This document shows, one piece after another, positions 36,351 to 48,014 of a DNA stretch of 64,000 nucleotides (its first letter is position 1; each line of letters begins with the position of its first letter). Under the pieces are notes generated by a model, which was not told the DNA's origin, did no database searches, and was given only the letters and a program-made list of their open reading frames with translations. The stretch comes from Ursus arctos (Eukaryota > Chordata > Mammalia > Carnivora > Ursidae): assembly GCF_023065955.2 (NCBI RefSeq), contig NC_079873.1, forward strand, positions 9,376,566 to 9,440,565, in the 5' to 3' direction. The translations under genes and the position numbers were made by a program.

Positions 36351-37654
36351 TGGCTGAATGAAGTTAATTTTGAAATCCATGTGATGCCCATTTTAGATCT
36401 TGAAAGGAAATTAAGTCTGGACTGCAGTTTTATGATGCTTTATAAACGGACTATAGCGGCCCAACACGGCCACTGGCACATGTGGACTTGGGATCGGAGT
36501 TACCCGATTTTCACTTGGTAGGTGAAGCTGCTGTGGGAGCCACAGCCAATATCATTGTTATTATAAGTGAAGAGAGAATAATAACAAAATCAAACGAAGC
36601 TTGGAAACGTGTCCTGCCTCCCTCCCATTGGTGGTATAGGTGGAGGTCAAGGACCTCGCGGGCGCCTGGCCCCAGAGCAGAGGTTGTCAGCCTTGACTAC
36701 GCACTAGAATCACAGGGGAAGCCCCAGACTGATAAAATCAGAGTGTCGGGGGCTGGCCTGGCCGTTCAGCTATCTCAACGTGAGCCTAGGAGCCACGGCC
36801 TTAGAACAGCACCCCACTGGCTCTTTCGGTCCTTCGCTTAAAGAGCACAGTCCTTTTGTAGGGGGTGAGAAGGTTCCAGGAAGACCCGAAGCTCCCTCAT
36901 TAGTCCCTTGGTTGGATTTCAGAAAGCAAAGTAAAGGCTCCACGTGTGCCTTATCGGAAAAGCCAAGGCTATGGTTCAGGGCCAGGGCTGGTTCTCCAGG
37001 GCCTGCATCTCATCCCGCGGTACAGTGATCCTCAACACTGACGGTGGGGGGCAGGGGGGACGGAAGGCAGGCTCTTGGGAAACCCAGACTTAGGGAACAT
37101 CAGGGCGTGTGCGCGGGGGAGGATGGCGTTACTCATGGTTAGTCTTTGAAAGTCAGTCGGAGATTATTTGTAAGGGCATCTTAGGGTCACCTCCAGAGTC
37201 CATGGAGGGGATCATCATTCCAGTGGAATGTCTTGACTTCAGCCGAGTTATTAAACAGAGCTGAGGGATTTGTTGTTTTTTAAACTCTTATCTCCAGTTT
37301 ATGACTCTTCTGGGCTATGAACACAGAGCAAATCTGAACGCAAAGCCCATTGGTTCTGGATCGGCATTAGCAAGTACGGGCCGTGCTGACTTTCCAGAGG
37401 GTTACAGATTGCTCCTGGTGCGTGCCTATGTCTACAGTCATGGGTTTCTAGTTGTTCTGTGGCTTTACAGACATCTGGAAGTGCCTGGTGGTAGACCGAT
37501 CAGTGCAGAAAGGCAAGGTGGAAAATCCACCCCCGGCATTTGAATCCTGAACGTTCCAGGTGTGGCTACGGGGTCTCTGCTGATCGTCAAAACCAGATCA
37601 TTGCCAACCAGCTGCTTGCTTCCAGAACGACCAATTTGCTAACTCCTCAGGAAA

Positions 37655-37860
37655 TTCTGGGCTTGGTTGCAGCTCTGCCACATACCATTTGAGTGACCTT
37701 GGGTAAATTAGCTTCTCTGAGCCTCAGGTTCCCCATCTGTAAAATGGGGGCTTAGAGTAGCACCCTCCGCACTGATTTTTATTAGGATTAAATACAACAG
37801 TGTGTGACTTGCACTGGTCCCAGTGTTTGCTTCCTCGTAAAGCACTTACCAAGTGCTCCC
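37655..37860 (+). repeat. MIR
   Basis: ttgagtgaccttgggtaaat and ccatctgtaaaatgggggct are the MIR core. Confidence 0.75.
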
Positions 37861-38946
37861 TACTGTATTGTCAGGAATTCAAGTAGCGTGATTTTTCATA
37901 TTTCTATGTATAGGAAATCAGGATCCGTGTCTTCACTGACATGTGGCTTTAATGTGGTAGTGGTTTCTTTTCTCTTCCAACGCCATTAGTGAATCCATCA
38001 GATTTGGGATAGATAAAATATCTGTTGATTAATTGTATGTTTCATCTAAGGTGACAAATCCTGTCAACCATTTCTTTATTAATTTACTTTCATAATGTCT
38101 CCGTGGTCAACAGAGTCAACTGCAAATAAATCAAAACCCATAAAAATTAGAAATATGTCCAGTTTGGCAAAAAAAAATCAGGTCTGGTTGAATGCCACCT
38201 CATCCCCAAACAGCTAAGTAATTCAATCGGGGGATTAATCGTGTTTTATAATCAATAGGTTCTCTTGACCCTTTAGCGTTGGGGGTTATCAGCGGGACGC
38301 ATCCCGAGAAAGGGGGTACAGCTCTGGAGATGGTCTGAGGCAAAGGAAGCCTTTGAAGAGGGAGAAGGAAGGAGGCATCATTGCAGAAAGGCCATTTGCA
38401 GCCTAGGAAGAAGATGTGGAAAGATAAAAAGCTGTTTTATTTCAGGAAGGCAGGCTCAGCCCCCACCCCAACCCCCAACCCCCCCAGATGATTTTCGCCC
38501 GAGATTGTGAAATTGTGTAGGAAAACGTGCGGGACTGAGGTTAGCATCACCCAGTGGGGGCACTCCCTTTGCACCCAGCACGGTCCGTTTCTGTCCTGCC
38601 TACGGCCCTCAGCCCACGGGCGCGTTCTGGGGATGACCCCTCATGGTGTCCTCAGCCAAGGCAGACTTTTCTGAACCCTTCTTCAAACTGCACTGGTCTT
38701 TTAAAATTGTGTTTTCGGTGTCCATTGGTGTTGAAGCAGAGAAGGCAGATTTGAGGGAGGACTAAGGTGGGTTGTTCTCGTTGTGCTGTTTGGGTCCTTC
38801 AGAACCCGAAGGTGAGAACTGGTCTGTTGTGTGCCACGGACCCGACCAAAGAACGCAGTGTGCATGGATAATAGGAAAACAGTCGTGACATCACTTCCTC
38901 TGTAGCTAGCCACAGAGGTATTTGGCAGGGAGGGGGAAGTTAAGCA

Positions 38947-38949
<3 letters not shown>

Positions 38950-38992
<43 letters not shown>
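38950..38992 (+). repeat. (TG)n microsatellite
   Basis: An uninterrupted 43-bp alternating gt tract in the TLR8 intron. Confidence 0.97.
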
Positions 38993-38993
<1 letters not shown>

Positions 38994-39179
38994 TTCATAT
39001 GCTTTCTTTAAAGAACGGGTCCTGACTTTTTCTGGGTGTTCCAAGGCAACACCCAGTGAGAGATCCGGACCACGCAGAGCCAGTCATCCTCGGGGAGCGT
39101 TCTAGGCGGGAGCTCACTGGCATGTCTGGACAAGGGCTTCTTCCGGCGGCTGGGCTTTGTCTGGGCGGTGGGTTCCACG

Positions 39180-39545
39180 GGCCGCTCCCAGGCACCACAG
39201 ACTCGGTGGCTCAAAACAACAGAACTGTGTCCTCTCACCGTTCTGGGGGCCAGAAGTCCAAAAGCCAGGGGTTATCTGCAGGGTCGGCTCCTTCTTAGCA
39301 TCTCAGAGGAAAATGTTCCAGGCCCTTCTCCTGGCTCCTGGCGGTGGCTGGCAGCGCTCCGTGTTCCTTGCAAACTTCCCTCTTCTTCTAAGGACATCAG
39401 TCACTAGACTAGGGTGCACCCTCACGCAGCATGGCCTCACTTTGACTGGATTCCATTGCTAAAGACCCTCCTTCCAAATCAGGTCACACTCATGGGTATA
39501 GACGTTAGAAGCTCACCTCTTTGGCGGGGTTACAACTGAACCTGC
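39180..39545 (-). repeat. MaLR-type (MLT1-like) LTR, antisense
   Basis: actcggtggctcaaaacaac, ccgttctgggggccagaagt and ccttccaaatcaggtcacac follow antisense MLT1 order. Confidence 0.55.
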
Positions 39546-40022
39546 AATGCTCTCCTTTTCTGATCCTCGGCCTCCACCTCCACCGCTCCTGTTCCAAGGC
39601 TTCTCTTTCTGCCTGCGGCTACCTCCCCACCTTGCCCCGGGCCTGATCTGAGCCCCAGGGCCACACCGTGGGCAACCAGGGCTGGTTCCTCTTTAGAGAG
39701 TTCTTCTTTTCTTAGAAGGTACAGGGTCTAGGGCCCGTGACACTTTAAGGAAAGGTTTTGTTTTCTTTAAAATAGGAAAATAATATAATCCAGTCCAGAT
39801 TGTGTTTGTCTTTATGCCAATGCGGTTGTAAAAGATAATTTTTACTTTTTATTATTATTTTTTTTAATGGATGAAGGGCCCCACAAAGGCCAAAGTGCTT
39901 TTGGGCCCATGAAATTCATACCTTGGCCCTGTTGACAACCACATTCTAGTTTCTGCTTTACCAGATATGCCGAGGAAAATTCAGGAATTGCTACCATGTC
40001 CCCAGTGAAGGAGATTTAAGTA

Positions 40023-40238
40023 TTTTTAAAAATTTATTTATTTTTAAAGCGAGAGAGAGAGCGTGCACGAGCGTGTGCATGCATGCAAGCAGGGGGAGGA
40101 GCGGAGGGCGAGGGATAAGCAGACTCCGTGCTCAGCGCAGAGCCCGATACAGGGCTCGATCTCACAACCCTGAGATCATGACCTGAGCCAAAACCAAAGT
40201 CAGACACTTAACCGACTTTGCCACCAAGATGCCCCAGC
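40023..40238 (-). mobile_element. CanSINE
   Basis: Antisense copy with duplication agatttaagta at 40012-40022 and 40239-40249. Confidence 0.88.
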
Positions 40239-41195
40239 AGATTTAAGTACTGATCCACAATCCCTTACCTGAAACCTGTGGGCCAGCATGGCATCGGAGT
40301 TCAGAATTCCTATTTTAGCAAGATGATATGGTACATATCTGATACATTACAAAACACTTCCAGTGGGTCCAGGTCAGGCACATGGCTCTTTCTGCCATGA
40401 AACAAGAATGCTCATGCTAAGTAGCTAAACACAGATAATAGTAGCCTTAGGTCAGTCCAGGTCAGGTGTTGCTGCCAAATCAGTTATAAAAACAGCACAA
40501 AGTCTTCTGGTGCTCACGTTTTTTAGGATTTCATACTTGCAGAGAGGGGACTGAGAATCTGTGCAAGACATGACGTGCATGAAGAAAAGAAACCATAAAC
40601 CGCTGTCCTGGGTGTCACAGGCCTCATTCTATCCATCGCTGTGTCTGATGGTTTTCTTTTTTCTTTTTTCTTGTGTCGATTTCTCTCATGCTGGTTGAAT
40701 TGCTCAGGTGAAGGGAACTGGCTATTTCATACTCAAGGGTGGGGCACCAAATAACTGATGAGAAGCTCCCGTTTCAAGGCCAGAACTTCCCAACAGATGA
40801 GTCTCTGCCTGAGATGAGCAGCTGTGAGTCGCTTTTGGTCAGAGCGGGCCAGCTGAGCACAGGTCTTTCCCGCCGTGCAGGGCTGAGGCCAGGGTGAGGA
40901 GAGTTGAGGCACTCGTTTGGGGGTGAAATTTCAGGAAGGGAGGATGCCCAAGAGCGCAGTAATCAAGATAAACAATATTGCAATGTTCTATTAAAAAAAA
41001 TCAAACCGGCCGACTCCAGCCTGCAGGCTAGTTACCTGTGTTTGGTGAATAAAGTTTTATTGGAACCAGAGCTGCGCTCAGGGTGAGGCAAGCCAAGCGG
41101 GCCTCGTGAGGGCGGGGTTGGATTCTGTCTTTATTTAACATGTTGAATATTTAGCCCATCAGAGATTTCAAGTTGCCCACTATCTTGATGACAAA

Positions 41196-42134
41196 GTGCT
41201 GGGGTGCCCCCTTAAATGTGGCACCCACAACCCTGCTGCCGGGCTTGTCCGTTTTCCCAGGGAGATGCTGCAGTCTCCTGGGGGTGCTGGCGTGGGGGGT
41301 CTCTGCCGGAGAACTGACTTGTCTCTGCTGGGCCTCGGCCGCCTCCCGCTCGTCTGCCCGCTCCCGTCCTCCTCAGGTGCCCCGGGCCCGGTCTGGGGCA
41401 GGTGGTCCCTGTCTACGCCCTCTCGGACCTCGCGGGGCGTCCCGTCCTTGCCTAGCGCCTTAGCGGGAGCCTGGACCTGCCGGGGCGGGGCGGGGGGGGG
41501 GCAGACAGCAGAAGTGCCCTTTCTTCTGTCTCAGGTTCGGTTGTTTGCAGAGTTGCACTTTCTGTATTCCTCGCACAATTGCCTCTCTCCCCCTCTATTT
41601 GCAGAGCGGCCGTTTGTCTATTTGGGGGGCTGGGGTGCAGAGTGGCCATGTCTCATCTGCCGGGCTCGACGGTTTTTACTCATTGGTGACGCATTCGTGA
41701 GCATAATCCCCCGGGACCCTTCTCCTTCTGTCGGGCATCTGGCTCCGTGGCGGCGGCCAAGAGGAGGGGCTGGGCTGGGGAGGCGCAGCTCCTGCAGGGG
41801 TGTCGGGGTGTCTCGGGTCACGAGTGAGCAGGGGCTCGCTCCGCACCGCCTTGCCCAGCCCGTGGGCCTCAGCGCGGCCCCTGGGGGACATGACGGGGCG
41901 CTTGCAGCCCGTCGGCAGATGGCGAGGCTGCCGGTCCGCGTTTTCTCCTCGAGCCCTCGGCTCGCTGCCCGCTCGCACTTGCCACTCGGCCCGCCACGTG
42001 CTTTTCAGATTGAGGGTGTGTGGAGCGTCATCACCTCCCGTTCTTACCTCGGGGCTCCTGGAAGGGTGGAGTTAGGGACCTCGAGCTCCTCACTCGCAGA
42101 TCTGCAGAACATGCTGGTCCCTTCCATGGCCTGA
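41196..42134. other. CpG-rich block inside the TLR8 intron
   Basis: About 0.9 kb of clearly GC- and CpG-rich sequence in an AT-leaning surround, with runs such as ggggcggggcgggg (Sp1-like) near 41480. One frame on + stays open for 312 codons, but its product is low-complexity (Gly, Pro, Arg, Ser rich) with no recognised domain, and an open frame is expected by chance in GC-rich DNA. It could be an unmethylated CpG island with promoter or enhancer activity, possibly for a non-coding transcript. I do not call it a gene. Confidence 0.5.
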
Positions 42135-42235
42135 CATTCACTTTAAGTTGCTTCAGACCCTGCCACACTCTGGCAGGCCATTTTCACCCTGAAGAAACCA
42201 CCCGGGGCACTGCTGCCAGTTCTCCTCCTGGTCTC

Positions 42236-42251
42236 TAGCGCCCCCTAGAGG
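42236..42251 (-). promoter_or_regulatory. CTCF-like motif 3
   Basis: TAGCGCCCCCTAGAGG reads CCTCTAGGGGGCGCTA on the - strand, one base from the CCACTAGGGGGCGCTA form of the CTCF core. It lies at the 3' edge of the CpG-rich block in the TLR8 intron. Confidence 0.55.
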
Positions 42252-42724
42252 CCTTTCCGCTCCCCTGCTCGTTGTTGCCCGAGAGACCCCGGCTCTGAAG
42301 CAAGCCGAGGGGGCCTTTACTTGAGGCTGTACAGGACAGCTCTGTCCTCTGGACCTGCCCAAGCAGGCCCCTAAAAATGCCTCTCCTGCCAACAGAGCTG
42401 TTCATCATGCGGAGGGAAGGGTCTCCGATCTGGCCTTACCCGGCCGTCTGTTCCTCATGGGCGTTTTTAAACATTAATTTTGAATGTTTTATTAATTGAT
42501 ACTTAAAAATCAGAGCAGGAACCTGACAAGCACTACCTCGGCCAGGTGATCACGGGCCACATCGACAGTGAGTCACCTTGCTACTCTGTGCCCTTGGTGT
42601 GATGGGGCTACAAAGGCACTTTACTTTTGTGGTCTTCCTCCCCAAGACCCATTATCCCAGTTTCACCATGAGAAAACCAACAGACAGATCCCAACTGAGG
42701 GACTGCCTACATACCCATCCTCTT

Positions 42725-42900
42725 CCCTGTATTGATTTTTCTCCATAGTAATTGCCACCATCTAACATACTATCCTGTTGGGTAAGCTCCAAATGGGCAG
42801 GCATTTTAATCGATTTTGTTCATTGCTATATTCCCAACTTGAAAATAATTCCTGAAATAAAGTATATGCTTAATAAATATTTTTGAATGAATGAATAAAT
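42725..42900 (+). repeat. LINE-2 3' terminus
   Basis: ggtaagctccaaatgggcag and gcttaataaatatttttgaa with gaatgaataaat tail. Confidence 0.65.
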
Positions 42901-43690
42901 GGCTATAGAGCTTTTGAACGGCTGCACAGTATTCCCTGGTATGACCAGTACTCAAAGGCATGTGGATGATTCCTGATCTTTTGCTATTGCCAACAGCCTC
43001 ACGTTGAACATCCTTGTGTGTCGTCATTTGCGTATGTGAGGGTCTATCTTTAGGATCTACTTCTAGGAATTGCTGAGTCTAGGTCTCCAATTTTTTTTAA
43101 GGTTTTATTTATTTATTTGAGAGAGAGAGAGAGAGAGCACAAACAGGGGGAGGGTCAGAGGGAGAGGGAAGGAGAAGGAGAAGCAGATTCCCCACCAAGC
43201 AGGGAACCCGATGCGGGGCTCCATCCCAGGACCCTGGATCATGACCCGAGCTGAAGGCAGATGCTTAACCGACTGAGCCACCCAGGCGACCCTATGTCTC
43301 CATTTTTGATAAATATTACAAATTCCTTACTGTCTCAGAGGTGGCATTAACTGAGATTCCTGCCAGCAAAATATGAGAGCACCTGTTTCTCCATGTCCTC
43401 ACCTACACAGTAGAATTGGTTAAAAAAAAAAAAAAAAAAGTATCTCAGTGTAATTTTTTGAGTGAGGTTGAGTATCCTCTTACGTTTAAAGGCTATTTGT
43501 GCTTCCTTTTCCTGTGAGCTGTCTTTCAATATGTCTTTGTCCATTTTTCTGTTGGGTTGTCTTCTCACTTATGCATAAAATGTCTTTACATGTCAAATCT
43601 CTTACTCCCTTACCTGTGATAAGGACTGCAAATAGTTTCTCCAAATTTATTGTTTCACTTTTGGCATTGTTTGCCATGTTGTTTTGTGAG
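42900..43690 (-). repeat. LINE-1 ORF2 remnant, antisense, split by a SINE
   Basis: ggctgcacagtattccctgg, cacgttgaacatccttgtgt and tgcatttggt-like segments on the far side fit antisense L1. Contains the SINE at 43095-43291. Confidence 0.6.
43095..43291 (-). mobile_element. CanSINE
   Basis: Antisense copy; similar flanks ctaggtctccaatttt and ctatgtctccatttt. Confidence 0.85.
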
Positions 43691-43699
43691 TAACTAGGC

Positions 43700-45245
43700 A
43701 ATGCAATTAGACAATAAAAATAAATTAGACTGCATAAAGGGTATTAGGAAGATAATCATTATTTGCAGATGGTTTAATTGCTTACCCAAGAAAATCACTT
43801 GGAGAAATAGCTATTCTAAATAACCAGAGAATTTAGGGTAGTGATTTGGTATAAAATTAATATGTGGAAATCAGTGGTCTTAATGTGTATCAGCAGGGAC
43901 CTGTTAGAAGGTAAAATAGGAGTAATCCATTCACAAAAGGAGAACAATGAGCAGGACTTGCCCTATCAGATACCAACATCCCCTCCAACTGTAATTATTA
44001 AAACATGTGGTGCCAGCACATGAATGATGAACAGACTGATGAAGCAGACAGTCTAGAAACAGATCCAAATACACAAGAAAGCTAGTATATGATAAAAGGA
44101 GTACATCAAGTTGGTGAGCAAAAAATTATTCGAGAAATGATGTTGCACATCAACGAAACAAAAAAGCCACCTACTGAGTGGGAGAACGTATATGCAAATG
44201 GTATGTCTGGTTAAGAGTTGATATCCATAAAGAACTTAACACCAAAAAATAGTCTGATTAAAAATGGGCAGAGGACCTGAATAGACATTTCTCCAAAGAA
44301 GACATACACACGGCCAACGGACACATGGAAAGATGCTCCACATCTCTCATCATCAGGGAAACGCAAATCAAAGCCACCATGAGATCTCACCGCACACCTG
44401 TCACAATGGCTAAAATACAACACACACCAAGAAACAAAAACAAAACCCAGAAAAACCCCAAACAGAACAAAAACCCATGTTGATGGGATGTGGAGAAAAG
44501 AGAACCCTCATGCCCTGTTGGTGGGGATGTAAATTGGTGCTGGTACAACCACTGTGAAAAAGAGTATAGAGGTTGCTCAAAAAATGAAAAATAGAAATAC
44601 TATACGATGCAATAATTTCACTACTGGGTATTAACCCAAAGAAAACGAAAACACGAATTCAAAAAAATACACACGCTCCTACGTTCATTGCAGCATTATT
44701 TACAATAGCCAAGATGTGGAAGCAACCTAAGTGTCCATTGTTAGACGAATGGTTAAAGAAGATGGAGTGTACACCCACAGCTATAAAAAGGAACGGGATC
44801 TTGCCATTTGCAACAACATGGATGGACCTAGAGGGTATTATGCTAAATGAAATAAGTCAAAAGAAAAATACTATACGACTTCATTTACATGTAGAATCTA
44901 AAAAAACAAAACAAATGAACAAATAAAAGAAACAGACCCATAAATACAGAGAACAAACTAGTAGTTGCCAGAGGAGAAGGTGGGGGGGGGAATGAGCAAA
45001 ATGGGCAAAGGGGAGTGGGAGGTACAGGTTTCCAGTTACGCAATCTATAAGTCACGGGGATGAAAGGTACAGCAGAGGGAATGTCGTCAGAGGTACTGTA
45101 ATAGCGCCTTATGGTGGCAGACGGGAGCTACCCTTGTGGGGAGCACAGCGTAACGCATGGACTTGTTGAATCACTGTGTTGTACGCCTGAAGCTAATGTA
45201 ACATTGTGTGTCAACTGTATTTCAGTAAAAATAAATACATAAATA
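43700..45245 (+). pseudogene. LINE-1 3' portion with decayed ORF2 end
   Basis: Sense L1: aaatgggcagaggacctgaa, gacatttctccaaagaagac, catcagggaaacgcaaatca and gcagcattatttacaatagc follow the ORF2 C-terminal region. A 3' UTR with gcctgaagctaatgtaacat and an AATAAA-rich tail follows. Reverse-transcriptase and endonuclease parts are absent (5' truncated), and the frame is interrupted, so it is not mobile. Confidence 0.85.
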
Positions 45246-45639
45246 TGTAAATGATGTTGGGACAAGCAGGTCTCCATTTAGAAAAAAATAACGTGGGTCT
45301 GCAGCTCATGTTTTATGCTGAAACAATCCCAGTGGGATAAGATATTTCAGTGTAAGAAAATGAAATCATAAAATTACCAGAAAAAAAAGACGAGAAAATC
45401 GTCGTTGATAGAGCTGCAGTGTGGAATATCCTTTATGACATACACTACCCTGGATGATCTGATCCATACCTGTGGCTGTACTTGCCACAACTCCCAAGTT
45501 CATCTCTCCGTGAGCACTCTCCTCTGAGCCAAAGGGCCATATATGTAACTGCCTACCAGACGTCTCCACGGCAAGACCACAAACTCAAATTTAACACGTC
45601 AAATTAATATTACTAGAAGCTTCAAACAATACCCATTCA

Positions 45640-46090
45640 GTAGCTCAGATTTCTGTAGTCAGAATCTGGGTGGGCTTGCCTGGGTTCTCTGCTCTAGATC
45701 TCATAAGGCCAAAATCGATGTATTGGGCAAGCTGGACTCTTACCTCCAGGCTCTGAGTAAGGATCCGTTTCCAAGTTCATTCAGGTCATCAGTCGAGTTC
45801 TTTGTGGCGGTAGCATGGGGGAGGGGGCATTTCCTTGCCGGCTGTCAGCAGAGCACCACTCTCAGCTTCTAAAGGCTGCCTGCATTCCTTCTCAGTAGTC
45901 CCCTCCACCTTTAAGTCAGCAAGAGTGAGTCAAATTATTCTCCTGCTTCCAGTCTCTCTGATTCTCCTTTCTGCTGTTAGCCAGAGAAAACTCTCTGCTT
46001 TTAGAGGCACATACAATTCAATTCGGCCCATCTAGATAATCTCCCTTTTGCCACATGACAGAGCGTGATGACAGCAGTAGTACCAGGGAG
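45640..46090 (-). repeat. MaLR-type LTR, antisense (diverged)
   Basis: ataaggccaaaatcgatgta, cagcttctaaaggctgcctg and aagtcagcaagagtgagtca fit antisense MLT1-like order. Confidence 0.5.
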
Positions 46091-47474
46091 CGAAGGCCAC
46101 AGGGGCCCTCTGGAAATTCTGCCTACCAAACCGGGTAAAGCAGGGCTTTCTTTTAGTAAAAGTGAAACATCAAGCCACGGCACCGAGATGGTGCTATATT
46201 TGAAAATAACTGAAAGTAACTGGAAATGCATGGGAGTTCTGTTTCACCTGATTCTTCATCTCAGCAGGGGCTGGCTCTTCCTTGACTGCTATGAATTGGC
46301 AGTGATCATTGAGCCTCAGAATAATTACTATTCACATACTAAGGGTATGACAGTGACAGTTCATTAACCCTCAACTTTAGAAGAACTTAAAAAGGAAGCA
46401 CTTACCTGGCTTAACTCACCAGAAGGATAGGAGTTGGGCTCCAGTGAAAAATACGATTTCGTGAAGGTTCATCTCTAGACCCAGTGAAATAAGATTTTGA
46501 GAGTTCTTTTGACCACAACCCTCATCACGCCAATCACATTAATCTGTTGATTGCACTGCATAACTACCAAAGGTAACATATTCAGCCCTCTGTTGAGAGA
46601 GAGCCATAGAAAGTGAGGCGCCCTACTAAGTGTTACAGAGGTTGCGTGAAAATATAAAACATCATGGCTTCCCTACAGAAGTTTACAGTGTTAGCCAAAG
46701 AGTAGCTATTAATGCCAATGTTCATACGATAAGGGACAGAGGAGTACTGGTACCCATTCCACAAGATTTTTTTTTGAGTGCTGTCTACAATCAAGGTACT
46801 GTTCTGCCACAAAGACTTCAAAGTGAGGTTGTGTTCTATTGGAATCAGAATGACTGGAATCCAGCTCTACAATGTGTCATCCTTCTGAAAGCCACTGAGG
46901 TGTCTGAGTTTGTTTCTCCCCTCACAAAATGTGGATAACTTAAACCTATCTTGTTGTGTTGCTCCGAGCATCAACGTGGGTGAGAAAATGTTTATGGTTA
47001 GCACACTACCTGATTCTTTGTTATCATTGTCAAGGTGTCCACTTCACGGGAGGAGAGAAGAGCTCGGCATATGTACCACCGTACCACTAGAGAGGTAGAG
47101 AAAAGCTGTGGGGGAAGGCCAATAAGAGAAAGGGTTGTGTAGAGAGATGGCTATGTAGATAAGGAAGAGGTGACTTTGGCTTGGCGATCTCAGATGATAC
47201 CATAATGAAAGCTGGATCTGAACTCTCCTTGGGACGGGCCAACTGTCATCAAGAGTTCTGCTGATAGGTGGAAGCTATGAATCTATAGCTTGCTGTGCTA
47301 CAGATCTAGCATGAACCATAGCCATAGGCCAGTATCAGACCCATTATGGTGATGGGACATCTCGATGAATTCCTCTGCAAAAGCTTCCCAGGCTTTCTCA
47401 TCATTACGATCTCAGATAGTTTCACCTTCTACTTCTTTGAGCACCATCAAGCTGAATGCAGTGAGAAATTAAAA

Positions 47475-47592
47475 TTGTTCTGAACCTGGCACCGGGTGTT
47501 GTATGTAAGTGATGAATCCCTCAATTCTACTCCTGAAACCAATATTGCACCATATGTTAACTAACTAGAATTTAAATAAAAATCGCAAAAAG
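47475..47592 (+). repeat. Carnivore LINE-1 3' terminus
   Basis: tgatgaatccctcaattcta, ctcctgaaaccaatattgca and ttaactaactagaatttaaa is the carnivore L1 end. Confidence 0.75.
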
Positions 47593-47672
47593 AAAAAAAT
47601 TTTTTTAAGATTTAAATTATTCCGAACCTAATTTAACACAATTTGTTTAATTGGTAAGAGAATTCACACTTC

Positions 47673-47705
47673 ATTTTTTTTAAGATTTATTTATTTATTT
47701 ATTTG

Positions 47706-47741
<36 letters not shown>

Positions 47742-47892
47742 CCAGCGAGAGAGGGAACACAGGCAGGGGGAGTGGGAGAGGAAGAAGCAGGCTCCCAGCA
47801 GAGGAGCCTGATGTGGGGCTCGATCCCAGAACTCTGAGATCACACCCTGAGCCGAAGGCAGACGCTTAATGACTGAGCCACCCAGGTGCCCC
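47673..47892 (-). mobile_element. Young ursid-type CanSINE 0.1 kb before the TLR8 coding exon
   Basis: Perfect 16-bp duplication agagaattcacacttc at 47657-47672 and 47893-47908. It contains a long (GA)n run. Its 3'-proximal edge is only 116 bp from the splice acceptor. Confidence 0.92.
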
Positions 47893-47978
47893 AGAGAATT
47901 CACACTTCGAAACACATGCACAGTGTGATGAAGCACTTAATTTCATCAAGACATGCCTAGTAAACACTGCTACTCTAA

Positions 47979-48008
47979 CATTGTGCCTCCACTTTTGATT
48001 TTCCTTAG
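47979..48008 (+). other. TLR8: TLR8 splice acceptor
   Basis: Pyrimidine-rich 'cctccacttttgattttccttag' ends in AG directly before GAAAACATG, the known first codons of the TLR8 coding exon. Confidence 0.9.
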
Positions 48009-48014
48009 GAAAAC

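Larger units (their letters stand above)
35231..48008 (+). other. TLR8 intron region before the coding exon
   Basis: Bounded by a gtaag donor and a ttttccttag acceptor. Contains LINE-1 fragments, MIR, L2, MaLR-type LTRs, SINEs, a 43-bp TG repeat and a CpG-rich block at 41.2-42.1 kb. A second alternative 5' exon known in human TLR8 was not located. Unassigned segments: 35240-36010, 36350-37650, 37860-38940, 40250-41190, 45250-45600 and 46090-47470. Confidence 0.65.

Noticed and set aside
41196..42134. 312-codon open frame as a new protein gene
   Set aside because: Low-complexity composition, no domain, no splice support; long frames are expected in CpG-rich DNA.
42900..45245. Twin-primed (5'-inverted) single LINE-1 insertion
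   Set aside because: The two halves overlap in L1 content (both include the ORF2 end) and differ in divergence, so they are separate insertions.
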